DNA from: Hanleya hanleyi
Lineage: Eukaryota; Mollusca; Polyplacophora; Lepidopleurida; Hanleyidae
DNA length: 64,000 bases
Direction: 5' to 3'
NCBI GenBank assembly: GCA_036873755.1
Contig: JAVTVY010016170.1
Span: 1 to 64,000 of the forward strand
The notes beneath the pieces are model-generated. The model was not told the origin of the DNA. It did not search any database and saw only the letters and a list, made by a program, of their open reading frames with translations. Position numbers and translations under genes: made by a program. This document shows, piece by piece, positions 7,573 through 18,378 of the stretch. The first letter of the stretch is position 1, and every line of letters starts with the position of its first letter.

Positions 7573-10500
7573 TCACAAGTCCAAGTAAGTGGTGCTGATG
7601 CCATCGGCCTGGACTTTCCGTTTCGGGTAGAAAAAATGTGAAGGCATCTCGTTTCTGGATGTAGGTTCGCATCTGGTGGTCGACGACGCGGAATCCTCGG
7701 TTAGTGCCACTCGCACTGGTCTGGCTTTGGAGCACGTCCAGGTACAAGGCTTTGTCGATGGCGGGGTCACGCCGGTTGACCCCTTTGCAACTGAACTTAT
7801 TGTTTCCATCTCCACCGTAACAAAAGTAGGTCTTGGACGACAGGGCGATCATGGCATCGCCACTCCACTCCAGCTTAAACAGGCCCGGCGTCCGCTTGTC
7901 GTACTGGTAATGGTCACGTCGAGGTAGCCACTGGTCCCGTTCCACCTCATACTGTGCGCGTAACTCCGGTTTCACCAGGCACTCCCAATCCGCATTAGAG
8001 ACGGCCATGTAGGCAGAGTCCGTGTCCATTTCCATGAGTTGCCAATCGGATGGGTGGAAATACACACCCATGAAATCGTAGAGGAACTGGAGCATCCTCA
8101 GCTTGGCCACCTGGTATACCATACATCCAATTTGGAGGGGCAGGTTGTAACGAATGGCCTTTTTGGCTAAAGAGATTTCATAGGTATCATCATCGATGAC
8201 GTCGACGGACCGAAACAGAGGCGAGTTGATCTTTTTGCGGGCTTGTTTGGTTGTACAGATATTGACGTTGACGTGCTTGTCTTGGTTGGTGACCGTTTTT
8301 CCGTAGTAACCATTGCCTGTCAATTTCCAAGATTCACCGATAATGGCCTGACTAGGATCTTGATCGCCTTGACGACGGGCAGACGTCACGATGTCGGCAT
8401 TCCGCGCGAAACAGGCATGGGGTATATACTGAAGGACTTGGTACACGCGCGTCACTTCGAGACCATGGCTCATGTACCACTGTAGCAGAGGGGTACCCAG
8501 CAAGATTTTCTCTGCCCACATACTCCCAATCAACATTCGACGAGGTTGTTTCAATACGTCATGTTCCTCAGCATAGGCGCCCATGGTCTCTCCAATGTCA
8601 TCCCGACCCACCAGCGTGTTCTTGAAGATAGGCGGGCACTGGGCGAAGAGAGGCTTGAGATGGTCGGGAACATGCAGGTCGCATTCCACAAATCCATACA
8701 GGGTCCCGAACGAACGGCGTCGAAAAGCTGTGGCAGGGTCAAGAGTGGTCGGCGACTCAACGGGTACTCGCGCGCTTTAAGGAAGTCGCGTAAGTGTGGG
8801 AGGGTCTGGCACATGGTGTGAAATTCACACTCCCATAGTTCGATCAGATCGTACCCCAACTCTTTGACGTAATCTCCATTCTCCACCACTTCTGTTCGTA
8901 ATTCTTCTGCTGATTTCCCACGTCGTTCGTTGAAGCGTCCAGCGCTGAAAGGACATTGGTGGCCGTGCCAGTAACACCCATAAAATTGAAATACGGTCGG
9001 TGTTCCTTGTACAAGGGCAAACCCATCGACGGGGAGTCGACGATCTCTTATGCGCTTCTCTGTGGCGTTGGTCTGATGGCGTATATAAATTCCCCGTCGA
9101 TCGGCTTCCCAATCCAACCACTGGTCGGCGAGATGTTTGTACGGCGTACGTTGAGGTGTGAAATGTTGACCGTCTGCCCACCAGCGCGTATAATGCCCGC
9201 TGGGCATGGGTTGGGCGAGCGACCACAGGTACAGGGCATTGGCGTCAAATCCAATGATTTTGGCACAGGGTTTCCCACCGGGAAGAGTCGTGACATCCTT
9301 CTCATGGTAGCGGTGAAAAATGAGGCTAGGTCCGCCGACGATGTTCTGTTTTAAACAATCATACATGTCCTCATCTTTTTGTTGTATCAGTGAGAAGTAG
9401 GTAGGACACTCTTGGAAGAGATGGCGAAGCGCGAGACCCGGCAAACTCAAACACTGCTTGAAGATGTCGACGTGCATCTCGCGACGAAAGAGTTGAACCA
9501 TTTTCTCGGCCGCTTCGAGGAAAGGGACCACATCTAAGTTGTTATACCACACCAGGAAATCTCGCAAGGTCTGCATGTGTTGGTCATTCCATACCTGCTG
9601 TAGTTCCCGGTACGTGTCTTCCGAACATTCCACTTGCTTGAGATCGTCGAAGAACGCGTGCCGGGGTGGCAACTGTGTTTCCTCCAAGCGGTCGAGCGTC
9701 GATATGTAGGTGTAAGGGAACTTCCCTTTGGTTTGTGCACAGTCATAGGCCTTCACCCACTGATCGTAGCTATAATTAGGTGCTAAGTAGTTCCGTACAT
9801 CCAGGAAATGGAGTGATGTGGTGGTGAGGGCCATGTGGTTGTTGATCTTTTTGATGACGGACTTGATGGTATCGGACTGGGCCAAGTAAGGGTAGAGAAA
9901 TTCCTTCACCATGTTCAGATCGTATCGCCCCGAGTTGAATCCGAGCACCGGTAACTGGCCTAAGTATTGCAGGAAGCGGATTTTCAATTTCTCCGCATAC
10001 GGTTTAGGTAAAGGGACATCCTGCAGTTGCAGTCCACTGTGTTCCATTTCCTGTCTGTCAAATATTTTCCCACTGTGCTCCATTTCCTCTCTGTCAAATA
10101 TTTGACCACTATGCTCCATCTCGGACTCTTCATCGTCACTGAACGCTACACCCAGTGTAGGAATCCGGTCGTCGAGTTGGTCCAGTACGTCCTGGAACTG
10201 GGACACCAATAGTTCTGTACTGGCCGCACTGACTTCCTCTAAGTACTCCATCATCCGGGTAATCAAGTCATGGGCGTCGCCGGTGGACACGAAACAGACG
10301 GGTGCAGCGTCATAGCCAGGTACGTTGCTGGAAATACTGACACTCAGGGGAATATGGCGCTGTGTCCACTGTGTTTTCGCCGAGGCCGCATCCATCGGTT
10401 CCAACATCGCCTCGAAATCGTAACATGCCCGGTAAGGAAAATAACGATGCTCTTCTGGTATGATGAGACCTTCATCGGCCAGTTCCTCGAAGATGGTGGG

Positions 10501-11599
10501 CGTATTATGGTACACACCGCCAGGAAATTTCCGTTTCACAGTGTGATCACAAATCTTCTCGTGTCGATGTAAGTCGTAAGACTCTTTGAACACCCGATGG
10601 CATTGGGCACAACTGTAGGATTGCGCGTACAGACTCATATCGTAGATCAGGGAAAAATGATTCACCCCGCCGTCGTCAAAGATATTGACTTTCATGGTGG
10701 AAGCATACCGTTCTGAAGACCGATGCACCAATTCAGCCACAAATGTGTCATGACCCTCCTCCTCATCCTCCTTCTCTTCCCGTAGTAAACGGTACACAAA
10801 GATATTGACGTTGAACAGGGACTCCACGACATCCAAATTCTTGAATGGGACTCCCCGGAACTGCCGCGGATCTAGGCCTTGTTCCTCTAAATAATGTCTC
10901 CAATAGATATTGGCCCTACTATCACAAGTCTTGGGATGACATTCGTCCAAATGAATGGCCAAACACCGGAACAGACATTTCTGGTCTTTGTAGGGTCCAT
11001 TTGTGCCTCCGGTTAATGCATACAGTCCTTTTCGATTGCGCAGCCAAGCGGGAAGTAGTACAGGAGCACCGATCGGATGATCTCTCATTTTGGTCACGAA
11101 AAATGTCACGTTGGTGACCATTTCCACAGTCCACTTGGTATTGGGGCGTTGCAACCGGGCCCATTCCAATGGGTCCAACGTAGTCAGTTGGTCGATGAGG
11201 GGCTCCAGTGACGCATGATTGATGATGGTGAATGGCTTGTGAAACACATAGGTATTATTGCTCGGGTAAAAATACCGTAGCTGGTCCGTCTCTGTGCCGT
11301 AGAATATAGCCGAATGTCATATTCACTTTGAATGCTGTCACTTGGTCTCTGAAAATGTTCTCGGCATAGTTAGGAAGATACGTGAGGTCCTGTAGCCGGA
11401 AATTATACAAATCTTGAATAGGGCGATGACGGTGGAAACATCGTCGGATGGTGTTCCAATGGAGCCGATAGATGTCACTCACAGGGTGGTCTTCGGGCAA
11501 GGCGTCAGCGGGAGGCACAGCTGGATCCTCAGGAAAGTCGTGTTCGCCTCTCACATTCTCACGCGCCAAGGGAGATCTCGATCGGTCACGTCGCCTCAT
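7573..11599 (-). pseudogene. Protein-primed family B DNA polymerase of the Polinton, three frameshifts
   Basis: This replicative polymerase would copy the linear provirus. From ATG 11599 a 114-codon frame holds an Arg-rich N-terminus and the conserved FKVNMTFGYILRHR motif. The reading then shifts near 11281-11297. The main frame down to about 8706 contains a C2H2-like finger (YSCAQCHRVF..HRHEKIC), exonuclease motifs ExoI (CYDFEAM), ExoII (FNSGRYDLNMV) and ExoIII (YNNLDVVPF), and polymerase motif A (GFDANALYLW, about 9225-9262). A second shift at about 8701-8707 leads to motif B (KLTGNGYYGKTV), motif C (MEMDTDSAYM, about 8012-8041) and KLEW. A third shift lies at an A6 run (7631-7636), after which the natural end reaches TGA at 7573-7575. 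All catalytic residues survive, but one polypeptide cannot be made. Confidence 0.92.
10033..10124. repeat. 36-bp in-frame tandem repeat inside the polymerase
   Basis: A 36-base unit (phase 10033, 10069, 10105) is repeated about 2.6 times and encodes repeats of the 12-residue type EMEHSGxIFDRx between ExoI and ExoII. Because the unit is a multiple of three the frame is preserved. It forms a length-variable acidic linker. Confidence 0.85.
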
Positions 11600-12292
11600 C
11601 CTGATCGTATATACTCCTGTAAAATAGAGCCGATTTTGACAATGAATCGGTCACGATTTTCTTTGGAGGGGCAAGGTCAATAGGACTTGCGCTTTTTATA
11701 CTACTAAAATGTGAAGTAGATTACATCTTACATAGGCCTATGCATATCACCTTGAAGTATTCTGGGGCATGGTGAGTACTTCCCAGTTTTCCCTTTGTCT
11801 ACTACTCGCCGATTTCTTCAATTTTTTTTATTATTATTATTTATTTATTTTCTCCGAGAGCTACAACATGACACCTCACTCTACCCAATCGGGCCACTAG
11901 TGCTCCACCTAGACTCCAACATGTCCACCCCGTATGGATTTATACATACATTGGGCTAATATCCCAGTATATGAGTGTCTATTGGTCTATATGCATCTAT
12001 ATACAAGCCTACCCGGTACTTAAAAAAACATTTCATAGCTTTTCCCATCGTATTCTACGATCTCACAGCCCAGAGTAAAATGCATAAACAAATGACCACC
12101 ACCCTATACACGCAAAAAAGATAGAAATGCGCGAATGAGAGGAATTGGGATAGACCGAGTTGTCTCCCTTGCATCAAAGCGTCTAGATGGGGCTGTGGTT
12201 GGAAATGTGCGATTATCCGGGGAATTGTACCAATTGTCATTCTATACGCCATTTTGTCACACAAAACTCTTAAATTCGTGCATCATATTATT

Positions 12293-12436
12293 CTAGAATG
12301 TATTGTGAACACTTTGAGATAAACTGAAACGTACGGGTAGAAGAGATCTTGTCTGTTTAGTCAATTGTTGGATCATGTCGTCTGCCAGTTCGTTGTTGGT
12401 GCTGGCAGTACTACGCTGTAATCTCAGCTGAGCCAT
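12293..12436 (-). CDS. Possible 47-residue hypothetical protein
   Basis: The frame runs from ATG (complement 12434-12436) to TAG (complement 12293-12295). The predicted product is Gln/Ser/Leu-rich and largely helical. It lies on the polymerase strand about 700 bases upstream of it and could be an extra Polinton gene or chance. No homology is recognised. Confidence 0.2.
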   Translation of the reverse strand: MAQLRLQRSTASTNNELADDMIQQLTKQTRSLLPVRFSLSQSVHNTF

Positions 12437-12728
12437 GCGCGAGGCATGGTGTAATTCTTGTTGATAAAGTCAATGAGTGATTTTGAGCGACAAACTCTAT
12501 AAATAGTAAGATCGTAGGCATATATAGTGATGGTGTACGGATATTTCATGATGTAGCGGGAATGTGTAACGTAGAACAAATGTACGGTGTCCCATTCCGT
12601 GCTCCTTGTCAAGTTGCTGGAAAAATATCCTGGAGGACTGACTGCATATGTGGAGAATTACTGGAGCGTTATATGTCATGAGCTGTTTGAGAAAAATACG
12701 TGAAATTTGCATTGATAAATGGTCCAAA

Positions 12729-12835
12729 GGAGTGAGTGAGTGAATAGGGTTTAACGTCGCTTTCAACATTTTCTCAGCTATATCACCACGGGGAAGGGAA
12801 GGGAGGGGAGGGTGAGGCAGGGGAACCTACTTGTA
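12729..12835 (+). repeat. Fragment of a common molluscan interspersed repeat
   Basis: The sequence gagtgagtgag followed by gtttaacgtcgctttcaac and ctatatcaccacgggg resembles the abundant repeat seen in gastropod and bivalve genomes. A more diverged relative is at about 44400-44510. This is one reason to place the window in a mollusc. Confidence 0.55.
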
Positions 12836-13526
12836 ACAGAGCAGATCTAATGCTAAACCGGCAGTGGACGTCCATGCAATCGCGCGAATGAAACTAAAAA
12901 TAGAGCTGTTTTGTTGACATAAAAACAGCTGATCCATGTGAAGGATGGTTCAGTTACACGAGAAAATTCTGCCAATATATAAATGCCTACCTATAGATAC
13001 TAAACTTGGCCGCTACAAGTTTCCATAATATAGGGAAATAACTGTGATGTCTTTTTTCACTGTTCTCCTGAAGACCTAAGCTGAAAAATTTCGAGAGGGG
13101 GGGGGAGGTAATTTCCTAGCATAGATATTATTAAAAAATAAGTTATATTACATACGTGTACGGTGTTGATTGGTGTTACTGAGTGATACTGGTCAGCTGC
13201 ATGTCATCAATGAGGCGAACACGGTACTTTTGAAGCTTCACTTGCTGGGATGACTGTGGGCTCAGGCTGGTGAGTAACTGCTACGGTGTAATAGTCTGGT
13301 GAATTTGCACTGGTAAAATGAAAAAAAGTAAAAGGTTCTCCACAGCTCATACAAGCAGGCAGGTAGGGAGGCTGGCTGGCTGGCTGGCTAGAGGTGAGGC
13401 AGGCTAGAGGTGAAGCAGGCAGGCAGGCTGGTCAGGTCAGGTCAGTCAGAGTGCTCCGCAGGGTAGTGCAATGAATACACCCCACCCCTAAAAATCGCCT
13501 GCTTTTATACGTTTTTCTACAATCCG

Positions 13527-13725
13527 ATGGTGGGTGGGTGGGTGGGTGGTGGGTTTAAGATGGCGGCTGTGGGTGGGTGGGTGGGTGGTGTGTTTAAGAT
13601 GGCGGATGTGGGTGGGTGGGAGGGCGGTGGGTTTAAGATGGCGGCTGTGGGTGGGTGGGTGGGTGGTGGGTTTAAGATGGCGGCTGTGGGTGGGTGGGTG
13701 GTGGGTTTAAGATGGCGGCTGTGTC
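13527..13725. repeat. 39-bp minisatellite (GGGT-rich with AAGATGGCGG core)
   Basis: Five units carry AAGATGGCGG at 13557, 13596, 13635, 13674 and 13709 (spacing 39, 39, 39, 35), separated by (GGGT)n. The 39-bp period keeps frames open on both strands, producing artefactual 'proteins' of GGWVGGGFKMAAV type. The core equals the YY1-type binding consensus. Confidence 0.93.
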
Positions 13726-13898
13726 TCCGTATGGCAGAACTGTACAACCCAGAACAAGTCTAGACATGCCTTGATCACGTGATCGTCATGGGGAAACCCC
13801 ACTGGGGAATCCCCCGACCCGCCCCACTTCCGCCACAAATCTGCGCAAAAACACCTGCGCACTCGTCAAAATAAGACCTGTAATCCGTTAATACTACT

Positions 13899-14713
13899 AC
13901 TGGCAATAGTTTGATAAAGATTAATAGTGACGGGTGGTGATTTATTGAGGTGCGTGAATGTGTATAGAGTGGCAGCAGAAATGTCAATCAGGGGAATAAA
14001 CACAAGTGAAACAGAGATTAGAAAAAAAAAATATATATGTATTAAGTTGATTAGAGAAACGTAACAAAGGTACATGTATGGAGGATTGAAATCGGAAATA
14101 AAATATAGAGAATTAGATAGTTACAGAATGGGAAATGCTGAATTATATTAAGCTATTAATTAACAAGACAAGGAATACACACACCACAGAAATGCTGGAT
14201 GGCTGTATTATCTTATCTAAACAGTGATTGATGGAATAAAATATATATATAATAAAAAAAAAACATTGAAATTGGCAACAAAATACCAAAATAATAAACA
14301 GTAGTCTACCTGAATAACTGTAGCTCTTTCGAAGCTTTTACACCACTGTTAAGTTTAGGATTTGATCGCCGAATAGCTAGGGCTTCCTTAAATAACAAGA
14401 CATTCCAGTGATCCGCGGAGTCAATGACTTTAGTGTTAGACAATAAGACTGAGGACAATGGGCAATATGGAATACCTTCTAGTCTATTCGGTAAATCTAG
14501 TAGGTCTTTAATATGTTGGAAATGCTCACAACTGAACAAATGAGAATGGATTTCGCTGTTGCCTTTACTATGTTCCTTAAGTCGTGTTTCAAGACAACGC
14601 TCAGTTTTTCCGATGTAACTAGAATTACAACCAGGGCAGGTAAATTGGTACACAATATCACTTCTAAATTCTAGCAGAGTCTTGTCTTTGATGTTGATAA
14701 TTGCACTGACTTT
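13899..14713 (-). mobile_element. Inverted 3' part of a Penelope-like element (first segment)
   Basis: This segment is the reverse complement of the 3' end of the Penelope-like element at 20778-24484: part of its pseudo-LTR, the 3' UTR with (AT)n, and the GIY-YIG coding end. It is interrupted at 14713 by the LTR retrotransposon and resumes at 20731-20777. Inverted 5'-truncated pieces abutting a forward copy are typical of Penelope elements. Confidence 0.88.
14306..14713 (-). pseudogene. GIY-YIG endonuclease domain of the inverted Penelope piece (truncated)
   Basis: Codons read IVYQFTCPGCNSSYIGKTER, LETRLKEH and SKGNSEIHSHLFSCEHF, the GIY-YIG-type endonuclease fold with its Cys/His cluster used by Penelope-like elements for target nicking. 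The protein is essentially identical to the C-terminus encoded at 23400-23810. Its upstream coding part is separated by the LTR retrotransposon inserted at 14714. Confidence 0.88.
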
Positions 14714-14943
14714 CGCCATAATTGGTGTTATTGTTTATACACGTGGAATTGTTATGCCCTATGGCGCATGCGCTAGTTACGTAGCTTCCTCTCTCTCTTG
14801 CCTGGCTCTCTTGTGTAATGTTACGTGTTTTGCCTGTGTCTTATTGGAGCTAATAAACAACGCTCATTTCACACAGAAACGACGTCTTGTTGTTGGTTTG
14901 ACGCTGTGTTGAGTTCGAGGAGGATTTACCTAACTAACTGGCG
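14714..14943 (+). repeat. 5' LTR (230 bp)
   Basis: It begins CGCCA and ends TGGCG, a short inverted repeat, instead of the usual TG...CA. It contains an NRF1-like GCGCATGCGC palindrome at 14764-14773 and AATAAA at 14852-14857. Identical to 20501-20730. Confidence 0.93.
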
Positions 14944-14954
14944 TGGTGGCAGCG
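14944..14954 (+). promoter_or_regulatory. Primer-binding site
   Basis: TGGTGGCAGCG immediately follows the LTR and is complementary to the 3' end (CGCTGCCA-CCA) of animal tRNA-Leu(UAG) as I recall it, an 11-base match. Confidence 0.65.
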
Positions 14955-15123
14955 AAGATTCAACCAACGATTCTCCACGTACATGTACGGTAAGCGACGA
15001 TAAACTGTCTAAACTTTTCCTCCCGCTCAAACGCACGTGGCTCACTGTGCTGTGACAAATCAACCTGTGCATCTCAGCACGGTAATATTAGACGTTCGCG
15101 TGTGTACAGACAATTCATTGACT

Positions 15124-18100
15124 ATGGCTAGCATCCACAGAGCACCGAAACAGTGGTGTCTAACAAAAACTGAGACAATAAATTCATTCGAGAATTGGAA
15201 ACAGAACTTGCATTACACACTGTCTCTGGATTCAAACTTCGCTCCCTTCCTCCTGGATGGAACCCGTTGGGAAAAGAAAACAAGAGGTAATCCTAATCGC
15301 GGATTTACCGACGATGGACAAGCCGTTGCGGAGGCCAGTCGTCGCACTGCTCAACAAAAGGTAAATATGCTTGAGTTAATGCTGGGTCAAATAGCTAATT
15401 ATTGTCCAGTGATTTCTCGCAACACCATCATTAAAACGTCCACATCAATTGACAGTATTTGGCAGGCGATTCGATTACATTTTGGATTTCAATCAACGGG
15501 GGCCCATTTTATTGACCTTACTGACATTCATTTCGAGCCCGATGAACGTCCAGAAGACCTGTATCAACGCCTTATGGCATTTGTCGATGATAGCTTACTC
15601 CTACGTGATGGGGGAATTTCCCATCATGGTCAAGCGATCACAGAAGACGAGGAAATGTCTCCATCCCTTGAAAATTTCGTAGTTCTCACCTGGCTTCGTC
15701 TAATCCACTCAGACTTACCCAAATTAGTAAAGCAAAGATATGGTACAGAGTTGCGATCTCGCACCCTTGCGTCCATCAAACCGGAGATATCTCAAGCCTT
15801 ATCGTCCCTTCTAGATGAGATACATGCTAATACTGATGCAAAGATTTTGCGGTCTGATACAATGCGTCTGAATATCCCCAAACGCAAAACTACTGCTCAG
15901 CCACCACTACGACAGAAAAAATCATGCCCCCTCTGTCGGCAAGCCAATCGATCGGACAGTCACTTCTTGAGTCAATGTAGCTTTTTGCCAGAACAAGATC
16001 GAAAATATATGACAAAAGCTAGGCAAATTGCCCATATTTTAGATGAAGATGACCTAGACCATGAGGAATTATCCATATCAGGAGCTGATACCATCCATGA
16101 TCAAACCTCCAATGAGTCGAGTTGTGCCCTAAGAATTCAAGTGCGTCAATCTCCCTATCTCGATGCCTTTTATAACCATCATGCTACACGAATCACAATT
16201 GACAGCGGCGCGACGGGCAATTTGATGCGTCTATCAACTGCTAAACGCTTAGGTATTACTCTACAAAAGAGTTCTCAGTCAGCACACCAGGCGGATGGAT
16301 CATCGCCACTTCAAGTTGTAGGTGAAACCCACATTGTCTTTGTGCGAGACAATCGTGAATTTCAGTTTGAAGGCCTTGTAGTACAGAACTTAGATGTCGA
16401 CGTTTTGGCCGGCACGCCATTCATGGAGCTTAACGACATCAGCGTACGTCCAGCTAAACGCCATATAATGCTTGATGATGGTACAGTTATAAAATATGGT
16501 TCTTCAACCAGTTCTTCAACCAGTTCTTCAGCCACCCACACTATCCGACGGGCCCATCTCTTGCGCATTCCTTCTAAGTCAATCACTGTGTGGCCTGGAG
16601 AGTACATCGAACTGCAACTTCCGGATGGGCTTGCGCAGTCTGACACCATATATGCGATGGAACCTCGTTCCCATGATCAACTCTCTGTCCCAGAGTCTAA
16701 GATCTGGCCACCCCCCGACTTGATTTCTAGCATCTCTGGCAAGATACGAATTCCAAATTTGTCTGAGGAACCACAGATTTTAAAACGCCATCAGCATCTG
16801 TGTCAAATTTGCCCTGTCTTTGTACCCGATGCAACCTCCATTGAGACACAAGTGAGTGAACTCACAACAGGTACAACTCATACTTCTGCCAAGGACACGA
16901 CGCTATATTCACATTCAGTCAAAATAGATCCAGACAATATCATGCCTTCAGAGTTCAAACGTAAATTCCAAACGTTACTTACCGAATTTGACGAAGTCTT
17001 CAATCCCAAGCCCAAGGGTTATAATGGTGCATCTGGTCCTTTCCAGGCTGTAGTAAACATGGGTCCTGTTCAACCTCCACAACGTAAAGGACGCGTTCCA
17101 CAATATGCTCACGATAAACTGGTTGAACTCCAACACAAGTTTGATGAGCTTGAGGATATGGGTGTATTCGTTCGACCGGAAGATGTCAAGATTTCTGTTG
17201 AATATCTCAATCCTTCTTTCCTTGTGAAGAAATCTAGCGGTGGTTTCCGACTGGTGACAGCTTTCTCTGACGTGGGGAGATACAGCAAGCCCCAGCCATC
17301 ACTTATGCCTGATGTGAACTCTGTTTTACGACAGATTGGAAAGTGGAAGCATATTATCTCTACTGATCTGACGAGTGCCTTTTATCAAACCCCGTTATCT
17401 AAAGCCTCGATGAAATATTGCGGTGTGTCTACACCTTTCCGTGGTATTCGGGTTTATGCTCGATCAGCCATGGGTATGCCAGGATCTGAGACGGCGTTAG
17501 AAGAGTTAATGTGCCGCGTCCTGAGAGATTTGCTTCAAGAAGGCATCGTGACTAAACTGGCCGATGACCTGTACTGTGGCGGAGAAACGCTGGACGAGTT
17601 GTACTCAAACTGGCAACGACTCCTCCATGCCCTAGAAGAGAATGATTTATGTCTTTCAGCCTCCAAGACTGTAATATGTCCCAAGTCGACAACTGTGCTA
17701 GGATGGATCTGGCGCCAAGGTCACATCCAGGCCAGTACTCATCGTGTCGCCACTCTAGCACCGTGTACGCCCCCAGGAACTGTCAAAGGATTGCGGTCAT
17801 TCATTGGAGCGTACAAAGTCCTGGATCGAGTCATTCCAAATTGCGCCACAGTTCTGTCACCCTTGGAAGACGTTGTTGCTGGACGTCAGTCACAAGAAAA
17901 GCTGGAGTGGTCAGATCATCTCCACCATGCCTATCGGACGGCTCAGGAAGCTTTATCGTCAAACAAATCCATAATATTACCACGACCCCATGACCAGATT
18001 TGGATCGTCACAGATGGTTCTGTAAAACAGAACGGCATAGCAGCTACTCTCTACGTAACCCGTGAAGGAAAACTATGCCTTGCCGGTTTCTTCAGTGCTA

Positions 18101-18378
18101 AGTTACGAAAGCAACAAGTCACCTGGCTACCTTGCGAAGTTGAAGCACTATCAATCGCCTCCGCCGTTAAACACTTCAGTCCGTTCATCATACAGTCCCG
18201 TCATACATCCTGTGTTCTTACTGACAGTAAGCCGTGTGTACAAGCATTCGAGAAATTGTGTCGCGGTGAATTCTCTGCCAGTCCACGGGTTTCCACATTC
18301 CTTTCGACCGTTAGCCGTTACCAGGCATCAGTCCGCCATCTTGCCGGTTCCGCAAAACATACCATCGGACTTTGCTAG
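15124..18378 (+). CDS. Gag-Pol (gag, protease, reverse transcriptase, RNase H) of the LTR retrotransposon
   Basis: ATG 15124 is the first sensible start; the frame is open further upstream but without ATG. In order: a Gag-like region ([16 protein letters not shown]), a cysteine-rich [18 protein letters not shown] knuckle, a retropepsin with DSGATGNL (about codon 360), RT with [13 protein letters not shown] and an unusual catalytic LADDLYCGG (ADD where most Gypsy elements have YxDD), the connection region [11 protein letters not shown], and RNase H starting at [11 protein letters not shown]. The frame terminates at 18376-18378 soon after RNase H; integrase continues in the next frame from about 18364. 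The ADD box occurs across related metazoan elements, so it is probably functional and not a mutation. Confidence 0.88.
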   Translation: MASIHRAPKQWCLTKTETINSFENWKQNLHYTLSLDSNFAPFLLDGTRWEKKTRGNPNRGFTDDGQAVAEASRRTAQQKVNMLELMLGQIANYCPVISRNTIIKTSTSIDSIWQAIRLHFGFQSTGAHFIDLTDIHFEPDERPEDLYQRLMAFVDDSLLLRDGGISHHGQAITEDEEMSPSLENFVVLTWLRLIHSDLPKLVKQRYGTELRSRTLASIKPEISQALSSLLDEIHANTDAKILRSDTMRLNIPKRKTTAQPPLRQKKSCPLCRQANRSDSHFLSQCSFLPEQDRKYMTKARQIAHILDEDDLDHEELSISGADTIHDQTSNESSCALRIQVRQSPYLDAFYNHHATRITIDSGATGNLMRLSTAKRLGITLQKSSQSAHQADGSSPLQVVGETHIVFVRDNREFQFEGLVVQNLDVDVLAGTPFMELNDISVRPAKRHIMLDDGTVIKYGSSTSSSTSSSATHTIRRAHLLRIPSKSITVWPGEYIELQLPDGLAQSDTIYAMEPRSHDQLSVPESKIWPPPDLISSISGKIRIPNLSEEPQILKRHQHLCQICPVFVPDATSIETQVSELTTGTTHTSAKDTTLYSHSVKIDPDNIMPSEFKRKFQTLLTEFDEVFNPKPKGYNGASGPFQAVVNMGPVQPPQRKGRVPQYAHDKLVELQHKFDELEDMGVFVRPEDVKISVEYLNPSFLVKKSSGGFRLVTAFSDVGRYSKPQPSLMPDVNSVLRQIGKWKHIISTDLTSAFYQTPLSKASMKYCGVSTPFRGIRVYARSAMGMPGSETALEELMCRVLRDLLQEGIVTKLADDLYCGGETLDELYSNWQRLLHALEENDLCLSASKTVICPKSTTVLGWIWRQGHIQASTHRVATLAPCTPPGTVKGLRSFIGAYKVLDRVIPNCATVLSPLEDVVAGRQSQEKLEWSDHLHHAYRTAQEALSSNKSIILPRPHDQIWIVTDGSVKQNGIAATLYVTREGKLCLAGFFSAKLRKQQVTWLPCEVEALSIASAVKHFSPFIIQSRHTSCVLTDSKPCVQAFEKLCRGEFSASPRVSTFLSTVSRYQASVRHLAGSAKHTIGLC

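Larger units (their letters stand above)
1..11599. mobile_element. Polinton/Maverick (adintovirus-type) provirus, left end cut by window
   Basis: The set integrase, FtsK/HerA-type packaging ATPase, penton, pX-like protein, double jelly-roll major capsid protein, adenain-type protease and opposed protein-primed DNA polymerase B is diagnostic of Polintons/adintoviruses. Structural genes run on + from 136 to 6576 with overlapping or nearly touching frames (TAATG at 4385-4389, ATGA at 2786-2789). The polymerase is convergent on - (7573-11599). TATA-like boxes lie 39-47 bases before several start codons. Terminal inverted repeats are not seen: the left end precedes base 1 and the right end is not evident. 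Breaks in at least four genes show that this copy has decayed. Confidence 0.93.
11600..13526. other. Gene-poor right flank of the Polinton
   Basis: AT-rich DNA without a recognised gene apart from a possible 47-codon frame at 12293-12436 (-). It contains an interspersed-repeat fragment at 12729-12835, G-runs near 13099, and (GGCT)n/(AGGC)n simple repeats at 13355-13440. No terminal inverted repeat of the Polinton could be identified by eye. Confidence 0.5.

Noticed and set aside
13517..13763. Glycine/tryptophan- and proline-rich 'proteins' on both strands
   Set aside because: They are translations of the 39-bp minisatellite.
15037..15123. N-terminal extension of Gag to 15037
   Set aside because: It begins at GTG close to the primer-binding site; ATG 15124 gives the family-like N-terminus.
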